Shown here piece by piece: positions 8,958-16,453 of a DNA stretch of 64,000 nt (position 1 is its first letter; each line of letters opens with the position of its first letter). The stretch is from an uncultured Roseburia sp. (GTDB lineage Bacteria; Bacillota; Clostridia; Lachnospirales; Lachnospiraceae). A program made the position numbers and the translations under genes. The stretch spans positions 46,131 through 110,130 of the forward strand of contig CAKRDK010000005.1 in NCBI GenBank assembly GCA_934309475.1, in the 5' to 3' direction. The notes beneath the pieces are model-generated. The model was not told the DNA's origin, searched no databases, and saw nothing but the letters and a program-made list of their open reading frames with translations.

Positions 8958-9023
8958 AAAGCAGGATGTCACTACAAAGAACAGCCTGCTTTATTTTATA
9001 AATCTTCTATCTTCGTCGTCCAT
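8958..9023 (-). promoter_or_regulatory. Possible leader peptide and hairpin ahead of the DegT operon
   Basis: Between the sigma-D type promoter and the DegT start there is a short frame (9023 to 8991) encoding MDDEDRRFIK, preceded by GAGG at 8 bases. Its stop codon overlaps one arm of a hairpin: AAAGCAGG at 8958-8965 pairs with CCTGCTTT at 8985-8992, plus a further TGT/ACA pair inside. The hairpin lies just before the DegT ribosome-binding site. This resembles a regulatory leader but could be chance. No strong T-run follows the hairpin. Confidence 0.35.
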
Positions 9024-9060
9024 GACATTTTCCTCAACTTCCATGTTTTCTCTATATTAT

Positions 9061-9088
9061 TATATCGGTAATTTATGCAAAAACTTTA
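9061..9088 (-). promoter_or_regulatory. Sigma-D (sigma-28) type promoter for the glycan/phosphonate operon
   Basis: On the minus strand the sequence reads TAAA (9088-9085), 16 bases, then CCGATATA (9068-9061). This matches the flagellar sigma factor consensus TAAA-N14-16-CCGATAT as closely as the hag promoter of this window does. It lies about 130 bases before the DegT start and downstream of the terminator of the preceding gene. I see no competing sigma-A promoter of similar quality in the gap. Confidence 0.75.
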
Positions 9089-9142
9089 TGCTGTCTTTTT
9101 TATTTGTTACTACAATTTCATGTTCAGTTTTACCCTTAACTC

Positions 9143-9180
9143 AAAAAAGCTGATCCTTATGATTTCTCATAAACATCAAC
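9143..9180 (-). terminator. Rho-independent terminator of the 119-residue gene
   Basis: Minus-strand hairpin directly after the stop at 9188. GTTGAT pairs with ATCAGC (one wobble) and TTATGA with TCATAA around a GAAA loop, followed by six T. It separates the small upstream gene from the glycan operon, so the operon needs its own promoter. Confidence 0.75.
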
Positions 9181-9187
9181 TTTCCCC

Positions 9188-9547
9188 TTACATTACCTGT
9201 GAAGCAGCCTCTCCTAACTGTTCAAAACATGGCAACACATTTGCAAACGCCTCTGCCATTTTGGCATCATCTTTCTTCTCAATCGCATTCGCAACAGCAA
9301 CAATATGCTGATTAAATACTTCTTTCTCAATGCGTACCTTGCCCTCATTAAGCACATCCATAGTACCGTTCATCACCTGAATCTCCCAATTCATAGCGTC
9401 AACAATTCCCTTGATAAAATTATCAGTATCATCCAATCGTTCACCTGACAATTCCTTTACTAAAATACGGATGTTCTTTACTAAACGTTCATTAAAATCT
9501 ACCAGCACCTCCAGTGCCTCTATCTGTTCTTTTCTGCTCTCTTCCAT
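9188..9547 (-). CDS. Small helical protein of unknown function in the flagellar/glycan region
   Basis: The 119-residue acidic protein looks entirely alpha-helical (runs such as RKEQIEALEVLVDFNERLVKNI) with no signal peptide, membrane segment or cysteines. I do not recognise the family. It has GAGG 7 bases before the ATG. It is flanked by a candidate sigma-D promoter upstream and a good terminator downstream, so it seems to be a single-gene unit expressed with late flagellar genes. Its size and helicity resemble flagellar export chaperones (FliS, FlgN) or a glycosylation accessory protein, but there is no sequence evidence for either. Confidence 0.8.
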   Translation of the reverse strand: MEESRKEQIEALEVLVDFNERLVKNIRILVKELSGERLDDTDNFIKGIVDAMNWEIQVMNGTMDVLNEGKVRIEKEVFNQHIVAVANAIEKKDDAKMAEAFANVLPCFEQLGEAASQVM

Positions 9548-9604
9548 CTTGTCACCTCGGCATTTTATTTTGCCTTCCTTTCGTAATCTTAAACTCTGTT
9601 AAAT

Positions 9605-9632
9605 ATATCGGCATATAGCCAATAACTAGTTA
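9605..9632 (-). promoter_or_regulatory. Candidate sigma-D promoter for the 119-residue gene
   Basis: The minus strand reads TAAC (9632-9629), 16 bases, then GCCGATAT (9612-9605). The -10 is a full match to the sigma-D consensus and the -35 matches three of four bases. It overlaps the last codons of the upstream glycosyltransferase gene and lies about 58 bases before the ATG. Confidence 0.6.
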
Positions 9633-11285
9633 GCTCTCTTTCTGATGAAATTTATCCATATTCACCAATTTTAAAAACTTTTCTGCATGTTCATGCCAAG
9701 TATATTGACTCTTTGCAATCTGGTAAGCCTTCTCCGACATCCGCTTTTGTCTCTCCTCATCACAAAGTAATTCCTCTATCATCTGTGGTAGTTGCCCCAT
9801 TTTCTCCAATTCAAATATCACCATATCCTCGCCAGCTTTAAAATGCGTTCCAATGTATTTCGTCCAATCTGTTACAACTACTGATTTCTGTAGCATTGAA
9901 TTTGCTATCCGCTCTGTAAATCCGTCCTTATGCCATGTCATAATATTCAACGAAATCCTGGACTTCGCATACACTTCCAGACATCCTTCTCCCAAAACAG
10001 CATCATGGCAAATCAGGTTCTGATATTTTCTAAGGCTGCATGCTTTCCAACTTTCACCAAACACATGCACCTCAATTCCTGCTTTCAACAAAAGTTCGAG
10101 CACCTTTTTTCGGTAATACTGCGACATCTCATAAAACATCCATCTCACTTCATAAAACAAATCACGAAATTCGCAATCCGTGTATTTGTAATCAAGCTCA
10201 TCTAACACTTCCTGAAACAGTTTCTCAGGCGTCTCTTTTAAATTTGACTTCATCTTTTTTATAAAGTGATTTTCTATTATTCTTGTAGCTCTGTCGCATT
10301 GTAACATCTGTTTAAGTTTTCCATCAAATCCTTCCCCGATACTTCCAACAAAAGAAACATCCCACTCCTTTTCCTCGCAAAGATGCTTTTCAATCCCTGC
10401 GGGCGGCAAAAAGTGCGCCTGTAAACCATAATATTTTTTGACAAAATCTGCATAATTACCGTCCGGTGTTAAAACACAAAGACCGTTTACCGTATTTTCC
10501 AAATGATTTTTCAGCCAGATCGGATGATCAAACACATAATTATACTTAGGTCCGATTATTTTTTCATGTGCAAACGTACCATCCTGCATTTTGACCGAAA
10601 ACATAAATGTCTGCATCCCAATAACTGCCTGAAATCTTTTTCCAAAATATTTAACAATTCTACGAAAATCTTCCTTCTCGGCATCAAACCATTCCACCTT
10701 TTTCCCAAGCTGAATAAACGCTTCTCCAAGTTTCTCTGCAAACGTGTCCAATACAGAATAGCAAATTTCATCTCCCCGATAAATCAGAATCGGTTGTGTT
10801 GCATCGAAGATTTTCCAATAACGCTCCCGGGCTGTTACCATATCTTCCAAATAATTTCTTCTCTCTGCAGGCTGCATCTGAAATTCTTCCTCCGCACTCA
10901 TCAGACCAGCCAATGCTTGTTCAAAACAGCCGAGTTTCATAAATTCACCCTTATACCGTCCTAAAATATAGCAATCTGTTTTCCAGCCCTCTTCCTCACT
11001 TTCACACGTTTCTGGTACAACTTCCAGCCAATCACCATCCTTTTCCTGACGCATATTCTCCAATGGTCTCTGTATAATTGCTGCGTTTTTCGCAATTCGA
11101 AGTAAAAGTTCATAGCTAAGCTTTCCATGAATTTCCGCATTTATTCCTCCTACCGCCGACAGCATCTCACGCTTCACATAAATTTTTTCTCCAATCACAG
11201 TCTCGTCCAGCAAAATCTCCTGAAATGTTAATTCCCGTTCCTCACATTCTTTTTTCCAACAAATTGCCCCAACCATTTTCTCCAT
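9630..11285 (-). CDS. Two-part glycosyltransferase with a CgeB-like C-terminal domain
   Basis: The C-terminal half resembles the CgeB/glycosyl transferase 1_2 domain (GT-B fold), seen in the segment from HDAVLGEGCLEVYAKSRISLN to NSMLQKSVVVTDW. The N-terminal about 100 residues look like the tail of a GT2 domain, with KREMLSAVGGINAEIHGKLSYELLLR in the place where GT2 enzymes have a GG(F/I)-D-E segment, but without the usual nucleotide-binding start. The open frame begins at 11357, but that ATG would sit at the transcription start of the promoter upstream. ATG 11285 has AGTGAGG 5 bases before it and is my preferred start (551 residues; 575 from 11357). Next to flagellin, it may glycosylate flagellin or build the operon's glycan. 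Confidence 0.75.
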   Translation of the reverse strand: MEKMVGAICWKKECEERELTFQEILLDETVIGEKIYVKREMLSAVGGINAEIHGKLSYELLLRIAKNAAIIQRPLENMRQEKDGDWLEVVPETCESEEEGWKTDCYILGRYKGEFMKLGCFEQALAGLMSAEEEFQMQPAERRNYLEDMVTARERYWKIFDATQPILIYRGDEICYSVLDTFAEKLGEAFIQLGKKVEWFDAEKEDFRRIVKYFGKRFQAVIGMQTFMFSVKMQDGTFAHEKIIGPKYNYVFDHPIWLKNHLENTVNGLCVLTPDGNYADFVKKYYGLQAHFLPPAGIEKHLCEEKEWDVSFVGSIGEGFDGKLKQMLQCDRATRIIENHFIKKMKSNLKETPEKLFQEVLDELDYKYTDCEFRDLFYEVRWMFYEMSQYYRKKVLELLLKAGIEVHVFGESWKACSLRKYQNLICHDAVLGEGCLEVYAKSRISLNIMTWHKDGFTERIANSMLQKSVVVTDWTKYIGTHFKAGEDMVIFELEKMGQLPQMIEELLCDEERQKRMSEKAYQIAKSQYTWHEHAEKFLKLVNMDKFHQKES

Positions 11286-11366
11286 ATATGCCTCACTTTT
11301 TAATTTTCTGAAATTATATCCGAAATATCCTAAATAAGGGATTGCCAAATACGCCATCTACTTTCT

Positions 11367-11395
11367 ATAATAAAGGTAGTTTCACATTATGTAAA
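11367..11395 (-). promoter_or_regulatory. Sigma-A promoter for the two-part glycosyltransferase
   Basis: The minus strand reads TTTACA (11395-11390), 17 bases, TATTAT (11372-11367). The predicted start of transcription falls at about 11360, next to the first ATG at 11357. That makes the second ATG at 11285, with its own ribosome-binding site, the likelier translation start unless the message is leaderless. Confidence 0.6.
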
Positions 11396-11457
11396 GAAAG
11401 ATACCTATATTTCAAAAATAAATCATACTCTGTAATTCAGATAGAAAGGAACAATAC

Positions 11458-12639
11458 ATGAAGGTATTATTTTACCACTATGGAAGCATCTGCGAGCCTT
11501 TCATCCGCTCTGCTTTTTTAGAATCCGGGATTGATGTAACAGATATTGAAGATGAAGTTACGAATAAATCAATTTTGCAAAGTGACTGTGTCAAGCGCGT
11601 CAGTCAGGCACTTATGAACGGAAATTTTGATTTTGTGTTTACAATCAACTTTTTTCCAACTATTTCCGACACCTGCAATATTTTTAAGATTCCTTATATT
11701 GGCTGGACGGTAGATGCCCCTGTCATGGAGCTTTACAGCCAGTCCATCACCAACTCCTGCAACTATATTTTTTTATTCGACCAATTACAGTACCAGGATA
11801 TTGCTCCACTTAATCCAGGCCACATCTTCTACCTGCCTCTTGCCACGGACGTTGCATTTATGCAATCTGCAATAGCAAAAGATGTTTTTGATTCCCGTCT
11901 GCGCGCAGACCTCTCATTTGTTGGTTCCCTTTATACGGAAAAATGTCCTTATGACAAGCTGCAATCGCCATCTGATTCGCTTCGTGGTTATTTAGACGGA
12001 ATTATGGAGGCACAATTAAAAGTTTATGGCTATTATTTTATTGAAGACCTTTTAACAGACGACATCGTCGCAGATTTCAAACGATGTATGCCGGATTATC
12101 TTGCATTGAAAGATTCTCCTTTCCTTACAGATTCCGCCATTATCTCGAAATACTACATCGGCAATAAAATATCATCGCTAGAGCGTGTATCCCTGATGAA
12201 GCAACTCTCAAAGCGCTTTCCGATGACCATCTATACCAACAGTGATACCTCCAGCATACCCGGAATTGATAATCGCGGAAGTGTCAAAACACGTACTGAA
12301 ATGCCACTTGTCTTTCATTACAGTACTATCAACCTGAATATGACCTCGAAGGGTATTCGTTCCGGTATTCCTCTTCGTATCTGGGACATCCTGGGATGTG
12401 GCGGTTTTGTTATTTCAAACTATCAGCCAGAAATACCAGAATATTTTTCCATTGGCGAGGATATCGAAGTCTACGAAAGTGCAGATGATTTATTATATAA
12501 ATGTAGTTATTATCTGGACCATCCGGAACGTGCACGCGAAATTGCAGTAAATGGTCTTGAAAATGTAAAGAACAAGCACACATACCTGCATCGTGTGCTC
12601 ACAATGTTAGAAACGGTATTTTCCCCTAAAAATGCTTAA
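11458..12639 (+). CDS. DUF3880/CgeB-like glycosyltransferase, first paralogue
   Basis: This 393-residue protein has an N-terminal DUF3880-type domain (MKVLFYHYGSICEPFIRSAF, then FVFTINFFPTISDTC and YIGWTVDAP) and a C-terminal CgeB-like glycosyltransferase domain (GIRSGIPLRIWDILGCGGFVISN near residues 297-319). Such proteins occur with flagellar and spore-surface glycans. AAAGGA lies about 8 bases before the ATG. It is followed by a clear paralogue and a GT2 gene on the same strand, all reading towards flagellin. The cytoplasmic location and the likely role in flagellin O-glycosylation are inferred from context. Confidence 0.85.
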   Translation: MKVLFYHYGSICEPFIRSAFLESGIDVTDIEDEVTNKSILQSDCVKRVSQALMNGNFDFVFTINFFPTISDTCNIFKIPYIGWTVDAPVMELYSQSITNSCNYIFLFDQLQYQDIAPLNPGHIFYLPLATDVAFMQSAIAKDVFDSRLRADLSFVGSLYTEKCPYDKLQSPSDSLRGYLDGIMEAQLKVYGYYFIEDLLTDDIVADFKRCMPDYLALKDSPFLTDSAIISKYYIGNKISSLERVSLMKQLSKRFPMTIYTNSDTSSIPGIDNRGSVKTRTEMPLVFHYSTINLNMTSKGIRSGIPLRIWDILGCGGFVISNYQPEIPEYFSIGEDIEVYESADDLLYKCSYYLDHPERAREIAVNGLENVKNKHTYLHRVLTMLETVFSPKNA

Positions 12640-12655
12640 ATGAATGGAGTTTTCT

Positions 12656-13822
12656 ATGAAAATCACTTTTTTAGATTGGCCTTGTTTTGGTCGCGAAAAT
12701 TGTATAAGTGCATTTAAACAGCTCGGGCACGATGTTACACTCTTTTTTCATCCGGAATATGATTTGCGCAAGTCTGCTGCCTTTGATGCTGCTTTCGATG
12801 TACAATTAGGCAATCATCCCTGCGACGTTGTCTTTTCCTTTAATTTCTATCCTTTGGTAGCCGAAGGGTGTAAACGAAACAATGTCAAATACATTTCCGT
12901 TGTATACGACTCGCCACATGTATCCTTGTATTCTTACACAATTATTTATCCTTGCAATTATGTCTTCCTGTTTGATAAGACACAATATACAGAACTTCAT
13001 CAAATGGGAATTCCCACAGTGTACTACCTTCCATTACCAGGAAATGCCGACCAGATTGACCATCTTTTGTCTCTCCCCTATGACAGAAAACGTTACTCTT
13101 CCGATATTTCTTTCGTTGGTTCCCTCTATAACGAGGATCACAACTTATTCGACCGTCTCAACGGATTGAGTGATTATGCAAAGGGCTATCTGAATGGCAT
13201 CATGGAAGCACAGTTAAAAGTGTATGGTTACTATTTTATTGAAGAAGTATTAAAAAATGATATCATTCGTGAAATGGAAAATTCCATGCCATATCACGCA
13301 GGGAATACCGGAATTCAGACCCCTGAATATATTTACGGTACCTATTTTATTGGTAGAAAATTAGCAGAAATGGACCGTATCCGGACCTTGACCTCTGTAG
13401 CCTCTAAACACCCACTCCGGCTCTACACATTAAACCGCGATTTTTCTGCTCCGGGAATTGAAAATATGGGCTCGGTTGACTATGACCATGAAATGCCTTA
13501 TGTCTTTCATCACAGTAAGATTAACCTGAACATCACACTAAAGAGTATCAAATCCGGTATTCCGCTTCGTGCAATCGACATTATGAGTGCCGGTGGATTT
13601 CTTCTCACAAATTTTCAGGCAGATTTTTTAGATTATTATGTCCCTGACGAGGATTTTGTTTACTACACAGATTTAAATGACCTCAACGAAAAAATTGCCT
13701 ACTATCTGTCTCACGAAGAAGAACGCCATCAGATTGCACAGAATGGTCGTAAAAAAGTCCGCGAATTCCACAGCTTCGAGCAACGCTTTCGTGAGATTTT
13801 TGCGATTGTTTTTCCCAACTAA
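12656..13822 (+). CDS. DUF3880/CgeB-like glycosyltransferase, second paralogue
   Basis: The 388-residue protein is a tandem paralogue of the preceding gene. Both share the segments YLNGIMEAQLKVYGYYFIE (YLDGIMEAQLKVYGYYFIE in the first copy), DISFVGSLY or DLSFVGSLY, and SGIPLR followed by a GGF or GGFVI segment. The DUF3880 part occupies about residues 1-200 and the glycosyltransferase part the rest. The open frame reaches back to 12644, but ATG 12656 has GGAG 6 bases before it and aligns with the start of the paralogue. It lies 16 bases after the first copy, so the two are probably co-transcribed and may add successive sugars. Confidence 0.85.
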   Translation: MKITFLDWPCFGRENCISAFKQLGHDVTLFFHPEYDLRKSAAFDAAFDVQLGNHPCDVVFSFNFYPLVAEGCKRNNVKYISVVYDSPHVSLYSYTIIYPCNYVFLFDKTQYTELHQMGIPTVYYLPLPGNADQIDHLLSLPYDRKRYSSDISFVGSLYNEDHNLFDRLNGLSDYAKGYLNGIMEAQLKVYGYYFIEEVLKNDIIREMENSMPYHAGNTGIQTPEYIYGTYFIGRKLAEMDRIRTLTSVASKHPLRLYTLNRDFSAPGIENMGSVDYDHEMPYVFHHSKINLNITLKSIKSGIPLRAIDIMSAGGFLLTNFQADFLDYYVPDEDFVYYTDLNDLNEKIAYYLSHEEERHQIAQNGRKKVREFHSFEQRFREIFAIVFPN

Positions 13823-13869
13823 AAATAATACTATATCTATATTCTAAATTAAAAAAAGGAGATTCATCT

Positions 13870-14829
13870 ATGAGCGCAAAAGTATCTGTCATCGTCCCCG
13901 TGTACAATGCCGAGCATACCCTGAATGCCTGCCTCGGAAATCTGGTTCACCAAACCCTCAATGACATTGAAATTATTTTAGTTAATGATGCTTCCACCGA
14001 CAATAGTGCTGCCATTCTAACTGCCTGTGAGCAACAATTTCCAGACAAAATACTATTAGTTCACCTCGAAAATAATCTTGGTCCAGGCGGAGCAAGAAAT
14101 GTTGGTCTCTCCTATGCTTCAGGTGATTATATTGGTTTTGTAGACAGTGATGATCTTGCAGACCCTACCATGTTTGACACCATGTATACACATGCTGTCA
14201 CTCATGATTATGACATGGTAGATTGTGCTTATTACCAGCAGGCTACAGATTCCCTTCTTCTAATGACCCCCGACAACTGTGTTGGTGTTTTAGATGATAA
14301 AAAGCGTAGTTTATTGATTTCTAGCGGGGGATATCTGTGGAGTCGCATTTTCCGACGTGAACTGTTTGCTCAGATTCATTTCCGTGATCATACAATTTTA
14401 GAAGATATGGAGGTTATGATGCAGTTATTTTTGAACTGCCGCACCTTAGGCACTGTCAAAAAACCGCTCTATCAATACTCCGCCACACCGGATTCCGCCT
14501 CCAAGTCAGAAAATCCTGCCGGCTACCACAAGGCCATAATTTCCACTATGACCGCTGTTTATGATAAGACTCATTCCTACTCACACTACAAGAATATCCA
14601 AACAGCAATCGAATATTCTCTATTACAGCTCTACCAATATGGACTTGTAAATGCCATGCAGACAAACACATCTCTTTGTACGAATCAGAGAGATACTTTT
14701 CTGAAAGAACTTCATTCGCTCCGTAAGAAATATATAGAATTACCTATAGCAGACAATCCATATGTATTGGAAAAATTCTCAAAAGATGATTTAGAATTAG
14801 TAATGCACATAGATGCACTTTTATACTGA
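13870..14829 (+). CDS. GT2-family glycosyltransferase
   Basis: This 319-residue GT-A enzyme starts MSAKVSVIVPVYNAEHTL, has ILVNDASTDNS (about 38-48), NLGPGGARNVGLSYASGDY and the metal-binding FVDSDD (about 94-99), all standard for family GT2. AGGAG lies 8 bases before the ATG. It is the last of three glycosyltransferase genes on the plus strand and ends at a bidirectional terminator shared with hag. Proximity to hag suggests a role in flagellin glycosylation. Sugar specificity cannot be read. Confidence 0.9.
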   Translation: MSAKVSVIVPVYNAEHTLNACLGNLVHQTLNDIEIILVNDASTDNSAAILTACEQQFPDKILLVHLENNLGPGGARNVGLSYASGDYIGFVDSDDLADPTMFDTMYTHAVTHDYDMVDCAYYQQATDSLLLMTPDNCVGVLDDKKRSLLISSGGYLWSRIFRRELFAQIHFRDHTILEDMEVMMQLFLNCRTLGTVKKPLYQYSATPDSASKSENPAGYHKAIISTMTAVYDKTHSYSHYKNIQTAIEYSLLQLYQYGLVNAMQTNTSLCTNQRDTFLKELHSLRKKYIELPIADNPYVLEKFSKDDLELVMHIDALLY

Positions 14830-14860
14830 CATGATAATTTAAATTTATTTTTGAAGCACA

Positions 14861-14889
14861 AAAAAGGAACTGCATTGCAGTTCCTTTTT
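14861..14889. terminator. Bidirectional terminator between the GT2 gene and hag
   Basis: A near-perfect palindrome: AAAAAGGAACTGCA, then TGCAGTTCCTTTTT. A-runs and T-runs flank the GC-containing stem, so it can stop both the plus-strand glycosyltransferase transcript and the minus-strand flagellin transcript. Confidence 0.9.
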
Positions 14890-14909
14890 CATTCTTCCTA
14901 CAGTAATGA

Positions 14910-15722
14910 TTACTGAAGTAAAGATAATACGCCCTGAGTAGACTGGTTAGCCTGAGCAAGCATAGACTGTCCTGCCTGAGCAAGGATGTTGTTCTTGCTG
15001 TATGTAACCATTTCTTCAGCCATATCTGTATCACGTAACTGTGATTCAGCTGCCTGTGTATTCTCAGAAATGTTGTCCAAGTTAGCTACTGTGTGCTCTA
15101 ATCTGTTCTGTAAAGCACCAAGAGTAGATCTCATGTCAGATACAGACTGGATAGCTTTCTGAACTGCATCCATAGTCTTACCAGCTGCAGAGTAGCTAGA
15201 AACTGTAAGACCAGAAATCTTTAATGAAGAAGCGTTCATGTTCTTGATAGAGATTTCAATCTTCTGTCCAGAAAGAGCACCAACCTGAAGGTTCTTGCCT
15301 GTGAAGCTACCATCTAATAAGTTCATAGAGTTGAACTGTGTTGTAGAACGGATTCTATCAACTTCAGATGTTAACTGATCAATTTCAGACTGGATAGCAT
15401 CTCTATCTACAGATGTGTTAGTATCGTTAGCTGCCTGTGTAGCTAATTCGTTCATACGCTGTAAAATAGAGTGTGTCTCGTTTAATGCACCTTCAGCAAC
15501 CTGGATTAAAGAGATACCGTTCTGAGCGTTGTCAGAAGCTTTGTTTAATCCACGAATCTGGCTTCTCATTTTTTCAGAAATTGATAAACCAGCTGCATCA
15601 TCACCTGCACGGTTGATTCTGTAACCAGAAGATAATTTCTCTGAAGATTTTGCCTGCTGTCCTGTTGTGATTCCTAACTGACGATTAGCGTTCATCGCTG
15701 TAAGATTGTGCTGTACTACCAT
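14910..15722 (-). CDS. hag: Flagellin
   Basis: The 270-residue protein is the filament subunit, exported by the flagellar type III apparatus. The N-terminal D0/D1 region starts MVVQHNLTAMNANRQL and includes SSGYRINRAGDDAAGLSISEKMR. The C-terminal D1/D0 region includes QNRLEHTVANLDNISEN and ends NQSTQGVLSLLQ. The variable region between about residues 140 and 185 is very short, so there is little or no D2/D3, as in Bacillus Hag. Several serine and threonine residues there could carry O-glycans. It has a strong AGGAGG, a CsrA-type leader hairpin, a sigma-D promoter and a terminator, so it forms a single-gene unit. Glycosyltransferase genes lie directly downstream in convergent orientation. Confidence 0.97.
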   Translation of the reverse strand: MVVQHNLTAMNANRQLGITTGQQAKSSEKLSSGYRINRAGDDAAGLSISEKMRSQIRGLNKASDNAQNGISLIQVAEGALNETHSILQRMNELATQAANDTNTSVDRDAIQSEIDQLTSEVDRIRSTTQFNSMNLLDGSFTGKNLQVGALSGQKIEISIKNMNASSLKISGLTVSSYSAAGKTMDAVQKAIQSVSDMRSTLGALQNRLEHTVANLDNISENTQAAESQLRDTDMAEEMVTYSKNNILAQAGQSMLAQANQSTQGVLSLLQ

Positions 15723-15731
15723 AATTTAATT

Positions 15732-15764
15732 TCCTCCTTGAATTCGGTGCAGCTTCCTTGCTGC
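15732..15764 (-). promoter_or_regulatory. CsrA-type binding sites in the hag leader
   Basis: In the hag leader RNA a hairpin (15764 to 15749) has stem GCAGC/GCTGC and a loop AAGGAA that exposes GGA. A second GGA sits in the AGGAGG ribosome-binding site just downstream. In Bacillus, CsrA binds exactly such a pair, one hairpin-loop site and one over the Shine-Dalgarno sequence, to block hag translation, with FliW as antagonist. csrA and fliW are both encoded about 4.5 kb away. Confidence 0.7.
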
Positions 15765-15854
15765 AATTATTATTGTGTTGCGACATCCATCTTCCTGACC
15801 GTACGCTTCATTCCAACTTCTGTCACCAAGTAACACTTCGTTTACTTGATATAT

Positions 15855-15881
15855 ATATCGGACATTCTATCCGATACTTTA
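15855..15881 (-). promoter_or_regulatory. Sigma-D promoter of hag
   Basis: The minus strand reads TAAA (15881-15878), 15 bases, TCCGATAT (15862-15855), a near-perfect flagellar sigma factor site. It leaves a leader of about 125 bases before the flagellin ATG. The spacer itself contains TATCGGA, giving an inverted repeat with the -10. Confidence 0.88.
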
Positions 15882-15947
15882 TAGAAAAAAGAAAATTTTT
15901 TTCTTTTTTTCTACAGAATAATTTGGGTGGGCAAACCCACATAGACT

Positions 15948-16427
15948 CTATTTCTTACTATCTGTAAACTGCGGGTCAATATAATTCGTCTTCATCATAT
16001 TCTTATAATACTGATTTACGACCTTCTGGCTTGTCCTGACTTCTCTCGCCTGCTTCCGAATGGAACTGAATTTCTGCGTCATCAAATCTTTGTTCCGCAT
16101 CTCCTGCGCCTGAATGCTTGCGCTTTTCTCCGTCAACTTGCGAATATACTCCTGCATTTCTTTTATCTCATCTGCATACTGTGCCTTGTGTTGTTCTAAG
16201 TCCTCTCTTGCCTTTTCAAAAACTTCCTTGAATCCATCATCAAGTTTGTTTAACTCATCGACAAGTTTTGCCTTCTCCTCTACCGTCTTGTCAAATTCAT
16301 CCGGCTCAAGGTTCGGATTCTCTAACTCCTGCTTCTGTCTCTTATTCAACATCATTATCATGTCAAGTATTTCATTTTTTTTCTTCAGGCTCTGTACCAG
16401 AACTGCAATATATGGATTTTTTTCCAT
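15948..16427 (-). CDS. FliT-like flagellar chaperone candidate (helical)
   Basis: This 159-residue protein is highly charged and helical with likely coiled coil (EKAREDLEQHKAQYADEIKEM). It follows fliS by about 26 bases. In many Firmicutes the gene after fliS encodes a FliT-type export chaperone for FliD, and the length fits, but identity at sequence level is too low for me to be sure. ATG 16427 is preferred over the ATG at 16442 because GAGGG lies 8 bases before it. Its last codons run up to the hag promoter region. Confidence 0.65.
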   Translation of the reverse strand: MEKNPYIAVLVQSLKKKNEILDMIMMLNKRQKQELENPNLEPDEFDKTVEEKAKLVDELNKLDDGFKEVFEKAREDLEQHKAQYADEIKEMQEYIRKLTEKSASIQAQEMRNKDLMTQKFSSIRKQAREVRTSQKVVNQYYKNMMKTNYIDPQFTDSKK

Positions 16428-16453
16428 CTTTTTTTCCCTCATGCTTTATACAT

